From positions 726,965-790,964 of the forward strand of contig CAJIZG010000001.1 in assembly GCA_905181865.1 (NCBI GenBank): DNA of 64,000 nucleotides, read 5' to 3'. The position numbers and the translations under genes were made by a program. Origin of the DNA: Urechidicola croceus. GTDB lineage: Bacteria; Bacteroidota; Bacteroidia; Flavobacteriales; Flavobacteriaceae. The notes beneath the pieces were generated by a model that saw only the letters and a list, made by a program, of their open reading frames with translations, was not told where the DNA came from and ran no database searches. The stretch's first letter is position 1. Every line of letters begins with the position of its first letter. This document shows, one piece after another, positions 26,881-35,673 of the stretch.

Positions 26881-27688
26881 GCTTTTGAAGACGCAGGATT
26901 CAAAAATGCTATAATTGCCAAAGATCCTCCAACTGGGGAAGAAGAAGAAGAAGAAGAAGAATACCCAGATTAGAGTCCAGAGGATATTCGTTATTCCGCA
27001 GTTTGCTCGTTAGCATCTCCAATACCAAATGCCAGTAGACCACACGTAAGTAATCCTAGGTCTGGTGAAATTTTAGAGTCGAACATTAACTGGTATCACA
27101 ATGTAATGAGTCTATTATAAGGTTGGTTTTTTGCACAAACTACTGCCATTAATCCAGCAGCACAAAACGTAGGTTTTAAAGACGAAGTAATGGATGAATT
27201 AATCAAGTTTGTTTCCTCTCATGAAGTTTTGCATACCCTAGGATTACCTCATAATATGTGAAGCAGCTCTGCGTATCATGCAGATTCTTTGCCCTCTGTA
27301 ACTTTTTACTCATAAATATGGAACAGTACCTTCCATAATGAATTGTGCTCGATTTAATTACATTCCTCAGCCAGAAAAAAAAGGGGTTGCCTTGATGCCT
27401 AATATTGCGATCTATAACAAGTATGCCATTAATTGGGGGTATCGATCAATCCTTGAGACTAAAACTCCCGAAGATGAAAAATAAACTTTAGATACCTGGA
27501 TATTAGCTCTAGAAAAACTATAGAAACAAATTACAAAGAGCGTATATAGAACGTTTGCCACGCTTTTAAATTCTAATGAAACTAGTAAAACTATAAATGC
27601 AGGTTATCTAAAGTCTATAGGAGTAACGACAAAATATGCTGATATTATACCTGTGGCTCAAGGTGAATTAAACAGAATTAAAAAGTGA
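26881..27688 (+). pseudogene. Remnant of a zinc-dependent metalloprotease (DUF5117/DUF4953 type)
   Basis: In one frame: AFEDAGFKNAIIAKDPPTGE, SPEDIRYSAVCSLASPIPNA, HVSNPRSGEILESNINWYHN, and the gluzincin/metzincin-like motif HEVLHTLGLPH at ~27220-27252. TAG, TAA, TGA and TAA interrupt it; near 27320 a frameshift leads to MNCARFNYIPQPEKKGVALM and NKYAINWGY before another TAA. It matches the catalytic half of ~850-residue exported metalloproteases; the N-terminal half is gone. A GAA triplet run (seven copies) lies at ~26938. No active protein can be made. Confidence 0.75.
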
Positions 27689-27888
27689 TGCTTCTAAAGC
27701 TATTAATCCTTAGCCCACTATAATTACACGGTATCATCTAGAAAATATTTTGGCTTGAATAACTCATATTTTAAATCCAAATTAAAAATTCGAACCACGT
27801 ATCAAGTAAAACGTAGTATGATAATTTGTAATAGTGCTGAAAGACTCTCCAAAATGAATGTCTTTTATTAGTACAAAATTAAAAATTA

Positions 27889-28059
27889 TCAATTCCCTGT
27901 GCTATCCCTATTTTTATCATAACCAAAAGGACAATGCTTACAGCCGCTTTTACAACAATAACCGCGCTTTAGATGGTACTTTTCCGTAAAAACACGATAC
28001 CCTTGCTCATTAAAGTAGAAGTCATCTGGTTCGAGTTCTGGTAATTGATTATATATCAT
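27889..28059 (-). CDS. DUF5522 small Cys-rich protein
   Basis: 56 residues from ATG 28059 (MIYNQLPELEPDDFYFNEQG); a longer frame upstream is not family-like. The end RGYCCKSGCKHCPFGYDK has four clustered Cys typical of DUF5522, probably a metal site. Function unknown; small and widely kept in Bacteroidota. Confidence 0.82.
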   Translation of the reverse strand: MIYNQLPELEPDDFYFNEQGYRVFTEKYHLKRGYCCKSGCKHCPFGYDKNRDSTGN

Positions 28060-28206
28060 GACGCAAAAATAAAAAAGCACATTGACAAACAAGATGTTAT
28101 TTTGATTTTATAAATTGTGCATAGTACAATATATCAAGTCGTTTGGGTATCTTAAGATTGTTCATTAGATTTGCAACTGTTTTTACCAAAAGAGTGAAGG
28201 TTAGAT

Positions 28207-29445
28207 ATGAGTAAATATTTAAAGTATTTTATAGTTATTTCAATAGTATTGCTAAGTGGGTTCATTGTTTCTACATCAAAAGTTACTAAAAACCCCAACC
28301 CCACGGTTAAAGATTTAATTGTCGAAAAGGAAAAAAAAGAAATTTTCAATTTAGTCTCATACCCAAAAGAGCAAATTGAAAAAGTTACTTATAAATTAGA
28401 TTCCTTATTTACTAGAATTCATAAAAGACAAGATTTTAACGGTAGTATTTTAATTGCTAAAAACGGAAAATTACTTTTTTCTAATGAGTATGGTTATGCA
28501 AATTTCGGAAAGAAAACTAAAATTGATCAAAAATCTGTATTTCAATTAGCCTCTGTAAGCAAGCAATTTACGGCTACCGCTATTATGATCTTAAAGGAGA
28601 AGAATCTTTTGAAACTAGAAGACTCTGTGACTAATTATTTTCCAAAATTCCCTTATAAAGATGTAACCATAAAGCATTTATTAAATCATACCGCTGGATT
28701 ACCAAATTATTTTTGGGTTGCAGAACATAAATGGAACGAGGAGAAAGCACCTACCAATTCTGAAATGATGGAATTACTGGCAGATACAAATGCCAATCGA
28801 TTCTTTAAACCTGGTAGAAATTTTGACTATTCAAATACGGGGTACTTTGTCTTAGCTTCAATCATTGAAGAAATTACAAACGTTAGTTACAGTGAATTTA
28901 TAGCAGAAAATATTTTTAAACCATTACAAATGAATGACTCCTTCGTTTATAGTTATGAAAATGATTCTATTAAAAACAATCAATTGGTTGGATACAGACC
29001 CTATAAAGGTTGGCGACATTTAAAAATTAACGGTACTGTAAATGATGCAGTAGTAGGAGACAAAAATGTATATGCTACTAGTGAAGATCTTTATAAATGG
29101 ATTACTGGCTTAAATAGTGAAAAACTGATTTCAAGCGAATCACTAGATCAAATGTATTCAAAGGGTGAAACAAAATATGGACGGAAAATACCTTATGGTT
29201 TTGGTTTTAGACTGAATACAAAGGATGGCGAAAAAGTCATTTATCACTATGGGAGATGGAATGGTTTTAGTACCGCCGTATCTCAATTTACCGATTCTGA
29301 CTTATTAATTATTGCGTTAGATCATTCTAGTTTTAGATCTATGACTTACCTCAATAAGACTGCAAAGCAAATTATTGAAGATAATCTTGATTTTGAAAAT
29401 TCAGATTTTACAGACGAACAAACTTCATTCATACAAAATTACTAG
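28207..29445 (+). CDS. Serine hydrolase, beta-lactamase class C / D-aminopeptidase-like
   Basis: 412 residues. N-terminal hydrophobic segment (5-24), then the class C-type fold: S-x-x-K in SVSKQFTATAIM, Y-x-N in FDYSNTGYF, and the third element as HYGRWNGFS. ATVxHLLNHTAGLPNYF follows family pattern (KHLLNHTAGLPNY). Such periplasmic enzymes act on peptidoglycan peptides or esters; actual beta-lactamase activity should not be assumed. Monocistronic, ending at a hairpin shared with the convergent gene. Confidence 0.9.
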   Translation: MSKYLKYFIVISIVLLSGFIVSTSKVTKNPNPTVKDLIVEKEKKEIFNLVSYPKEQIEKVTYKLDSLFTRIHKRQDFNGSILIAKNGKLLFSNEYGYANFGKKTKIDQKSVFQLASVSKQFTATAIMILKEKNLLKLEDSVTNYFPKFPYKDVTIKHLLNHTAGLPNYFWVAEHKWNEEKAPTNSEMMELLADTNANRFFKPGRNFDYSNTGYFVLASIIEEITNVSYSEFIAENIFKPLQMNDSFVYSYENDSIKNNQLVGYRPYKGWRHLKINGTVNDAVVGDKNVYATSEDLYKWITGLNSEKLISSESLDQMYSKGETKYGRKIPYGFGFRLNTKDGEKVIYHYGRWNGFSTAVSQFTDSDLLIIALDHSSFRSMTYLNKTAKQIIEDNLDFENSDFTDEQTSFIQNY

Positions 29446-29480
29446 TCAAAATATTCATGTATACTACCAATATTTAGAAC

Positions 29481-29515
29481 AAAAAAAACTCTGAAATAAA
29501 TCAGAGTGTTTAAAA
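29481..29515. terminator. Shared terminator between convergent genes
   Basis: ACTCTGA-AATAAA-TCAGAGT, with A8 on the left (T8 for the minus gene) and GTTTAAAATTTTT on the right. Best suited to stop the leftward DUF4136 gene or the serine hydrolase; the long pure T tract is on the minus strand. Confidence 0.6.
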
Positions 29516-29527
29516 TTTTTCTTTTTA

Positions 29528-30067
29528 TTATCCTTTTTTGATAAATGGTGGATATTTTTCCAAAATTTTTGCTATAAATTCTTTAATTCTAGCTTCTTTT
29601 TTTTCTGCATTATCCATAACTAGGGCGCCTTTACCAATTCCCTGCCACACTAATTCTTTCTTCTCATTATCTACAAAATCTACAAATAGCGTTCCTTCTT
29701 GGTACACGCTCACTTGTGAACCATAATTTGGTCCATAATACCAAGGACTCCAATAACCCTGATAAAAGTTATTATTACCACTATATACATCAACCTTTTT
29801 GGTGGATTTTGCAAATATACTTACAATCAAATCTGGGTTTTCAGATTTAACCATACCCTTTGCAGTGAATTCAGCTTCGAGTGCTCTTAAAATTCTCCGT
29901 TTATCTATATCTGAAATATCAACTTTATCAATTCCTCTTTTATAAAAAGCATAGGTTTTGTATTGCGTAAAATTTGCGGTTGTGTCATAATCTGCGGCGA
30001 CTCTTATTGAAGAGCATGAAGCCATTACAAACAACAGCACCAATATTGAAATATTTATAAGTCTCAT
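29528..30067 (-). CDS. DUF4136 lipoprotein
   Basis: 179 residues. Lipobox VMASC (Cys ~18). DUF4136 pattern: VAADYDTTANFTQYKTYAFY at the start, PDLIVSIFAKSTKKVDV, and EGTLFVDFVDNEKKELVWQG near the end. Periplasmic lipoprotein of unknown function, very common in Bacteroidota. Single gene. Confidence 0.88.
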   Translation of the reverse strand: MRLINISILVLLFVMASCSSIRVAADYDTTANFTQYKTYAFYKRGIDKVDISDIDKRRILRALEAEFTAKGMVKSENPDLIVSIFAKSTKKVDVYSGNNNFYQGYWSPWYYGPNYGSQVSVYQEGTLFVDFVDNEKKELVWQGIGKGALVMDNAEKKEARIKEFIAKILEKYPPFIKKG

Positions 30068-30215
30068 AATTATACGATCTAAAATGAATTAAATTTTAAT
30101 GTTACAAATTTTAAAAATATAAATCAATAATCGTACCATTATAACCTTTTATTAAATACCAAAGTAATTCAAGTTTATATTTGTACAAAAATAAATTGCT
30201 TTTAAAACACATCAT

Positions 30216-30254
30216 AAAAAAAGACCTTCAAATCAAATTTGATCTGAAGGCCTT
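30216..30254 (-). terminator. Terminator of the DUF1080 operon
   Basis: Minus strand GGCCTTCAGATCAAA / TTTGATTTGAAGGTC, ~13 pairs, followed by seven T. Located 22 bases after the last gene. Confidence 0.88.
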
Positions 30255-30276
30255 AAAATGTATTCCCTTTTTTATA

Positions 30277-30876
30277 TTATTTAAGCACTTTAATTTTAAT
30301 ATTTTTCCATTTCACCTTAATACCTCCTCCGTCATGAATTTGTAAAGCAACAGAACCAACTCCTTTTCCAATTTTTTCATCTACAATATGTACCATTTCT
30401 GTCCCATTCAACCAAGAGGTCAACGCATCTCCATCAACTTTAATTTTTAGAGTATTCCATGCTCCTGTTTTTAAAACCTTTTCTTTCTCCGGCTCAGGTT
30501 TTATCAACCATCCTCTTCCGTACGACTCATAAACACCTCCCGTATGATTTCCTTTTGGAGCAACCTCTACTTGCCATCCAGCAACTTTTGTTCCATCTAT
30601 AGTAGAACGAATAAATACACCACTATTTCCATTTGCTTCTTGCTTAAACTTTAAAGTCAAAATAAAGTTTTTATAATGATCAACAGTTCCTAAATACCCA
30701 TATTTTTTGTCTGGGCCACTTTCACACACCAACAAGCCATCTTCAACATACCATTTTTCGGTACCGTAGTTTGTCCATCCATCTAAATTTTTACCATTAA
30801 ACAATGATTTACTTTGAGCATTTACTGCCGCTGTTGCCATTAACATAACTACTATACTTACAATAATTTTTTTCAT
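30277..30876 (-). CDS. DUF1080 (3-keto-disaccharide hydrolase family) secreted protein
   Basis: 199 residues with signal peptide (cleavage after VNAQ). Single concanavalin-like DUF1080 domain: SLFNGKNLDGWTNYGTEKWY, GNSGVFIRSTIDGTKVAGWQ, GAWNTLKIKVDGDALTSWLN. Members have been linked to hydrolysis of 3-keto-glycosides made by Gfo/Idh oxidoreductases. It lies 4 bases after the 1133-residue gene and two genes from a Gfo/Idh gene, which fits such a 3-keto route. Substrate unknown. Confidence 0.88.
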   Translation of the reverse strand: MKKIIVSIVVMLMATAAVNAQSKSLFNGKNLDGWTNYGTEKWYVEDGLLVCESGPDKKYGYLGTVDHYKNFILTLKFKQEANGNSGVFIRSTIDGTKVAGWQVEVAPKGNHTGGVYESYGRGWLIKPEPEKEKVLKTGAWNTLKIKVDGDALTSWLNGTEMVHIVDEKIGKGVGSVALQIHDGGGIKVKWKNIKIKVLK

Positions 30877-30880
30877 ATTT

Positions 30881-33800
30881 TTATTTACTTAAATTTTTAA
30901 TCCTAATATTTCTGAATTCTAAAGAAGCCCCATGCCCCAAAAATCCAATGTGTCCATTATTTCTTTTTAACCCTGGATGGCTTTTACCATCTTTCGGCCC
31001 ATTCTTGGCTGCTTCTTTCATATTACCGTCAACAATTACAGTCCCGTTCAAAATGATTTTTATATTATCTCCATTAACAATAACCTCTTGAGAGTTCCAA
31101 TCCCCTACAGGATTTAAATAGCCTCTTTTAGCCGCAATAATTCCATAAACCGAACCATGATACTGATATGGTTTTAAATTTGCATAAATGGCTGCGGTGT
31201 TATCTAAAATTTGTAATTCTTTACCTTCATATGCAGCATCTCCATGTAAAGGCATATGAATTCCTAATCCGTTGTTCGCACCGGGTGTTAATTTGAATTC
31301 AAATCTAAAATTAAAATCTGAATATTCCGCGGCTGTTAACAAATTTCCGTATCCTCCATTTTTTGGACGAACCTTCAATTCATTACTCTCAAAAATATAA
31401 TCTGTTTTATTTCCAATCCAATGATCTAAATCCTTACCGTTTAATAATGATTTAAAACCCTCTTTTTGTTCTTCCTCTGTTAACTGATTATCCCCTGAAC
31501 TAATTTCGCGAACATAAATATTCTTAAATCCTAAGTCCTCACCATGTGCTTGCAATTCGATTGCTTCTTTAGCAAATATTCCAGATTTTCTATCCCAGTA
31601 ATTTTCTAAGGCGACGTTATCTGTAACCAACACACCATTTAACCAAACAGTAACGCGCTCTCCAACCATTTTAATTCTGAAGTTATTCCATTCATTCACA
31701 GGATTGTCTGCAACTTCTATAGGAATTCTTTCATTTTTTTGATTGTTATAAAGTCCCCCACTTCCTACTTGAGCACCGGCATCTAAACGAGCAATATCCC
31801 AAATTTGAACCTGAGGGGTTCCTCTCAAATAAATGCCACTATCACCACCATTGGTAATTTTCCAATCAACGATCATTTCGAAATCTGCATAGTCCTTAAT
31901 CGTACAAATATTATTATATCCTTCTCCTTTAAATCCAAATACACCCTCGTTTACATACCAATCTCTCATCATTTGCTCATTAGCTGCTATTTGCGCTTTA
32001 ATCAATTCTTTTTCAGACATTTTACCACGGGCTATTGGGTTTTTAACCAATCCTTCCCAACCGGTAAAATCTTTTCCGTTAAAAATAGAAACAAATCCTT
32101 CCTCATCAGACATATTGTCTAAAAACTCTTGAACGTCAATCTTAGTATATTGACTATCTGGTCCTGTTAAATTGCTTACACTCTTCGAAACAATTTTTCT
32201 AACCAATTCACCACTTAACCCATTTTTCTTCCCTGGAGTTGGCAACGCAATTCTAATGGCTGTATTTGACGCCGTAGTTGTTAATCCTTCAACATTTAAA
32301 TATTCCGAAACAAATATTAAAGACAAGAACGTTTTAATTCCTCTTGCACTTCCAATGATTTTCTTTTGCTCATCTAAAGAAGTACTTAACGGCATCAATT
32401 TTTGAATTAACAATAACTTCTGCTCATTCGGGAACTTTGCTCTAGTAACTTGAGACAAATAATAACCAAATGCTTTTGCTCTTAATTCCTTGTTTTTAGA
32501 AGATTTTACAGCCCCATACAAATGAATTAAAGCATCATTATTTCTCCATTTTGATAACGTTACTAAAGCAACCATTTGCTCTTTTTCATTTTTTGAATTC
32601 AATGAATTCAAGACAAGGTCAAGAGCTGTTGATCCAAGTGCAGATAATACGGGTAAAACATGCTCCTTAGACTCAATATTTCTATAAGCGTCCAAAATTA
32701 ATTGCGAATTATCTTTCTTAGAAGTATCAAGAATTCTAACAATTGCATTCTGAACTGAATTGATATTCTCTGCGTCATCTGTGACACTTAAAAGACCGAT
32801 AACTTTAGAAAGGTGGGAAGTACTCACAACAGCAGGCAGCGCAGCATATGCAGCCGATTTCAATCCTTTATCATCACTTTTTACTAAAGCAACTATTTGT
32901 TCAAATTGGTCAGATGCCTTTCGCGCAGCCAACACATTTACTACTACTACCTTTCCATTATTACTCAATTTTGTTAAGTAATTCGCCAATACTATATTAT
33001 CCTCCGCACTACAGATTCGTAATAAAGTTCCCTCAATAGCAGAAAACTCATCTTGTGTGTTTGCTGTGGCTAACGTCTGCAGTGCTAAAGGTAATACTAC
33101 TTCCTTATTTACATATACCAATGCTTTAACCCCTGCTATTCTAACGTTTACATCTTCATCTAGAACTGAAGTCGCAATTACCTTTTCAAAAACAACAGGC
33201 TCGTCTCTTGTTTGTAACATCGAAACAATTTGAGATTTTACAGTTCCTTTTGCTTTTTTATATGCTTTTACCCAGGCAGCTACTTCTTCGCTCGTTTGTC
33301 CATTGGTTGCTGCAACTAGTACCGCTCCTCTATAGTTTTTATTAGAATTTTTTATTTCTTTTAATAACGTTTTATTAAAGGATCCACCCAAATTAGATCT
33401 CAATAAATCAATGCCTGCACTTCTAAAATGAAGTTGTTCCTCTTCTTTACAATTTTTTAATAATAACGCTCCGATACTTGTACTCAATTCTAATTGACCT
33501 TCCTCTTTCAATCGCTTTCCATAATGAATCAACGAAATAATAGCGCCACTCTTGTCTAATTTATAGTCTGCTTTTTCTGCCGCTGTAATTAAAACTTTTG
33601 AAGAACTTACAGCTGCTATTTCTGCCAAGGCCGCTAATGATTTTTCTTGTACGAATACTGATTCAGAATTCGCCCATTGTTGTAAATAACTTACTGCTAA
33701 TTCATACCTTAAACTTCCTAAAGCAACTATTAAAGATGCTTTTATAGCATTACCCGCTCCTTTTGTAGCACTGAATATTGCATCCGCCGCTTTGGTTGAA

Positions 33801-34282
33801 CCAATAAATGATAACGCTGATAATGCTGGCTTATACATTTTGGCGTCACTTAAAAACCCCCTTAATGTTTCAACGCTTGTATCGCTTCCGCAATGTGTTA
33901 ATCTTTCTATATAAAAAGTTTTAACTTCATTGTTTGTAGCATTTTGTATTGCTTGTAAAAGCGCATCTTCAACAGCACTATTTTCAATAACAGTATTTAA
34001 CCCACCGCTATAAATTGCAACACTTTCAATGGCAAATCTTGCTTTCGTATCATCACCTGTTCCTAAAGGAACTATCATATCACAAAATTTAAGAACACCC
34101 TCTACTTTTAAATCAACAATCTCTTGCATCAACTTGTCTGAGTGATGCAAATTTTCTACGGGTAACTGAGCCAATATATCAGCCACTTTTGTAGCTAAGG
34201 TTCTATTAATTTGAGCACCAACACTTATTGAAGCGCACATCAATAATAGCACGAATCCTAATTTTATCTTTATTCTATTCAT
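30881..34282 (-). CDS. Large secreted HEAT-repeat protein with two DUF1080 domains
   Basis: 1133 residues. Signal peptide (~22 residues), then alpha-helical HEAT-like repeats over ~50-680 (many A-L-x-x-L spacings), then DUF1080 domain 1 (SIFNGKDFTGWEGL, GDSGIYLRGTPQVQIWD, WNNFRIKMVGERVTVWLNGV) and DUF1080 domain 2 (SLLNGKDLDHWIGN, GANNGLGIHMPL, WNSQEVIVNGDNIKIILNGT). A helical scaffold carrying two glycan-directed domains suggests a surface or periplasmic hydrolase/binding platform. Sits 21 bases after the Gfo/Idh gene, so co-transcribed. Confidence 0.88.
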   Translation of the reverse strand: MNRIKIKLGFVLLLMCASISVGAQINRTLATKVADILAQLPVENLHHSDKLMQEIVDLKVEGVLKFCDMIVPLGTGDDTKARFAIESVAIYSGGLNTVIENSAVEDALLQAIQNATNNEVKTFYIERLTHCGSDTSVETLRGFLSDAKMYKPALSALSFIGSTKAADAIFSATKGAGNAIKASLIVALGSLRYELAVSYLQQWANSESVFVQEKSLAALAEIAAVSSSKVLITAAEKADYKLDKSGAIISLIHYGKRLKEEGQLELSTSIGALLLKNCKEEEQLHFRSAGIDLLRSNLGGSFNKTLLKEIKNSNKNYRGAVLVAATNGQTSEEVAAWVKAYKKAKGTVKSQIVSMLQTRDEPVVFEKVIATSVLDEDVNVRIAGVKALVYVNKEVVLPLALQTLATANTQDEFSAIEGTLLRICSAEDNIVLANYLTKLSNNGKVVVVNVLAARKASDQFEQIVALVKSDDKGLKSAAYAALPAVVSTSHLSKVIGLLSVTDDAENINSVQNAIVRILDTSKKDNSQLILDAYRNIESKEHVLPVLSALGSTALDLVLNSLNSKNEKEQMVALVTLSKWRNNDALIHLYGAVKSSKNKELRAKAFGYYLSQVTRAKFPNEQKLLLIQKLMPLSTSLDEQKKIIGSARGIKTFLSLIFVSEYLNVEGLTTTASNTAIRIALPTPGKKNGLSGELVRKIVSKSVSNLTGPDSQYTKIDVQEFLDNMSDEEGFVSIFNGKDFTGWEGLVKNPIARGKMSEKELIKAQIAANEQMMRDWYVNEGVFGFKGEGYNNICTIKDYADFEMIVDWKITNGGDSGIYLRGTPQVQIWDIARLDAGAQVGSGGLYNNQKNERIPIEVADNPVNEWNNFRIKMVGERVTVWLNGVLVTDNVALENYWDRKSGIFAKEAIELQAHGEDLGFKNIYVREISSGDNQLTEEEQKEGFKSLLNGKDLDHWIGNKTDYIFESNELKVRPKNGGYGNLLTAAEYSDFNFRFEFKLTPGANNGLGIHMPLHGDAAYEGKELQILDNTAAIYANLKPYQYHGSVYGIIAAKRGYLNPVGDWNSQEVIVNGDNIKIILNGTVIVDGNMKEAAKNGPKDGKSHPGLKRNNGHIGFLGHGASLEFRNIRIKNLSK

Positions 34283-34303
34283 TTTACTTTTCTCTTAAAA
34301 TTA

Positions 34304-35572
34304 TTAGTAAGCCCATGAAGTTCTTGCTGGCTGATCAATTAATCTATTTGCTTCTTCATCGTTGATAAACTCTTGCTTAACTGGATCAAACTCTAATGTT
34401 CTCCCCAATCGCAAAGCAATAATCCCCATATTCACAATGGTAGCTGAACGATGGCCGTTTTCTTCATTCAATGCAAACTTTTGACGAGTTCGTACAGATT
34501 CTGAAAAAACAGAAATCTGTTCTTCTGGGTCCGGAAGACTATCAATTAATCCCTCTAAATTTGGAATCGTTGATTTAAATCCATTATATATTTTACCGTT
34601 TGGCCCCTCTATATAAGCAGCATTTTTATCCTTATTTTCACCATCTAAAATGATTTGACAACCATCTGCATAAGTGTATGTTATTTTTCTCCAAGTTCCG
34701 ATAGCATCATAATGTTGTTGCGGTGCATCCACTTCAACTTTAACCGGACTGTCCGTATCTTTTCCAAGAAAATACTGAACTGGATCTATATAATGTTGGC
34801 CCATATCGCCTAATCCACCGCCATCATAATCCCAATACCCCCGGAAGGTGCCATGCACTCTATGCGGATGATACGGTTTTTCTGGTGCTGGACCCAACCA
34901 CATATTGTAATCTAATTGTGCTGGAACTACTTGAGGTGCTAAATTTTCTTTTCCTACCCAGTAGAATTTCCAGTTAAATCCAGTAACTCCGCTAATAGTT
35001 ACTTTTAATGGCCATCCTAGTACTCCACTATCCACAACTTTTTTCAATTTTTTAACAGGTGTTCCCATTCCGTAAAAATTACTCTTAAATCTAAACCAAG
35101 TATTTAAACGAAATATTTTACCATGAACCTTCATTGCCTCAACAACGCGTTTCCCTTCTCCAATAGTTCTTGTCATCGGCTTTTCACACCAAACATCCTT
35201 ACCTGCCTCAGCAGCCATAACCGACATAATTCCATGCCAGTGTGGTGGAGTTGCAATATGTACAATATCAATATCCGGCCTTTCTAAAACCTCTCTAAAG
35301 TCTCTATATCCCTTAACATCATTTCCTACCTTATTAACGGTATTCGATAAATGTTTTCCATCTGCATCGCAAATAGCTAATAATTTTGTCCCTTCATAAG
35401 TTAAATGACCTTGTCCCATTCCGCCTACACCTATAACTGCTTTTGTTAATTGGTCACTTGGAGGAATAAAATTTGGACCTCCAAGAACATGTCTTGGAAT
35501 AATCGAAAAGGCTGCTGAAGCCAACAATGATTTCTTCACAAAGTCTCTACGACTATTTGAATGTTCACTCAT
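34304..35572 (-). CDS. Tat-exported Gfo/Idh/MocA family oxidoreductase
   Basis: 422 residues. Twin-arginine signal SRRDFVKKSLLASAAFS, Rossmann motif IGVGGMGQGH, and the catalytic-Lys motif CEKPMTRT; C-terminal alpha/beta substrate domain with GGGLGDMGQHYIDP. Secreted members oxidise sugars at C3 or act as glycoside hydrolases with tightly bound NAD. With the two DUF1080 genes downstream it forms a likely extracytoplasmic 3-keto-sugar pathway. Preceded by a direct repeat that may be its operator. Confidence 0.9.
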   Translation of the reverse strand: MSEHSNSRRDFVKKSLLASAAFSIIPRHVLGGPNFIPPSDQLTKAVIGVGGMGQGHLTYEGTKLLAICDADGKHLSNTVNKVGNDVKGYRDFREVLERPDIDIVHIATPPHWHGIMSVMAAEAGKDVWCEKPMTRTIGEGKRVVEAMKVHGKIFRLNTWFRFKSNFYGMGTPVKKLKKVVDSGVLGWPLKVTISGVTGFNWKFYWVGKENLAPQVVPAQLDYNMWLGPAPEKPYHPHRVHGTFRGYWDYDGGGLGDMGQHYIDPVQYFLGKDTDSPVKVEVDAPQQHYDAIGTWRKITYTYADGCQIILDGENKDKNAAYIEGPNGKIYNGFKSTIPNLEGLIDSLPDPEEQISVFSESVRTRQKFALNEENGHRSATIVNMGIIALRLGRTLEFDPVKQEFINDEEANRLIDQPARTSWAY

Positions 35573-35639
35573 ATTATTACTATTTTAAATTAATACTTAT
35601 TTCTTTTGAAACAAAGAAACTATTGCCTGCGTAAAAATA

Positions 35640-35659
35640 GGGGTAATAAATGGGGTAAT
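35640..35659. promoter_or_regulatory. Direct repeat GGGGTAAT x2, candidate operator of the sugar operon
   Basis: GGGGTAAT at 35640-35647 and again at 35652-35659, a 12-base period (one helical turn), ~70 bases before the Gfo/Idh start and just after the regulator gene. Winged-helix OmpR/SARP-like proteins bind tandem direct repeats at 10-12-base period, which fits the neighbouring regulator. Confidence 0.4.
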
Positions 35660-35673
35660 AAAAAAGAAAATTT

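Noticed and set aside
26935..26965. GAA triplet run as a phase-variation tract
   Set aside because: It lies in a gene with many other stops, and triplet changes would not shift the frame.
28207..29445. Antibiotic-resistance beta-lactamase
   Set aside because: Class C-like serine hydrolases of this type are mostly esterases or peptidases; no specific resistance motif can be argued from sequence alone.
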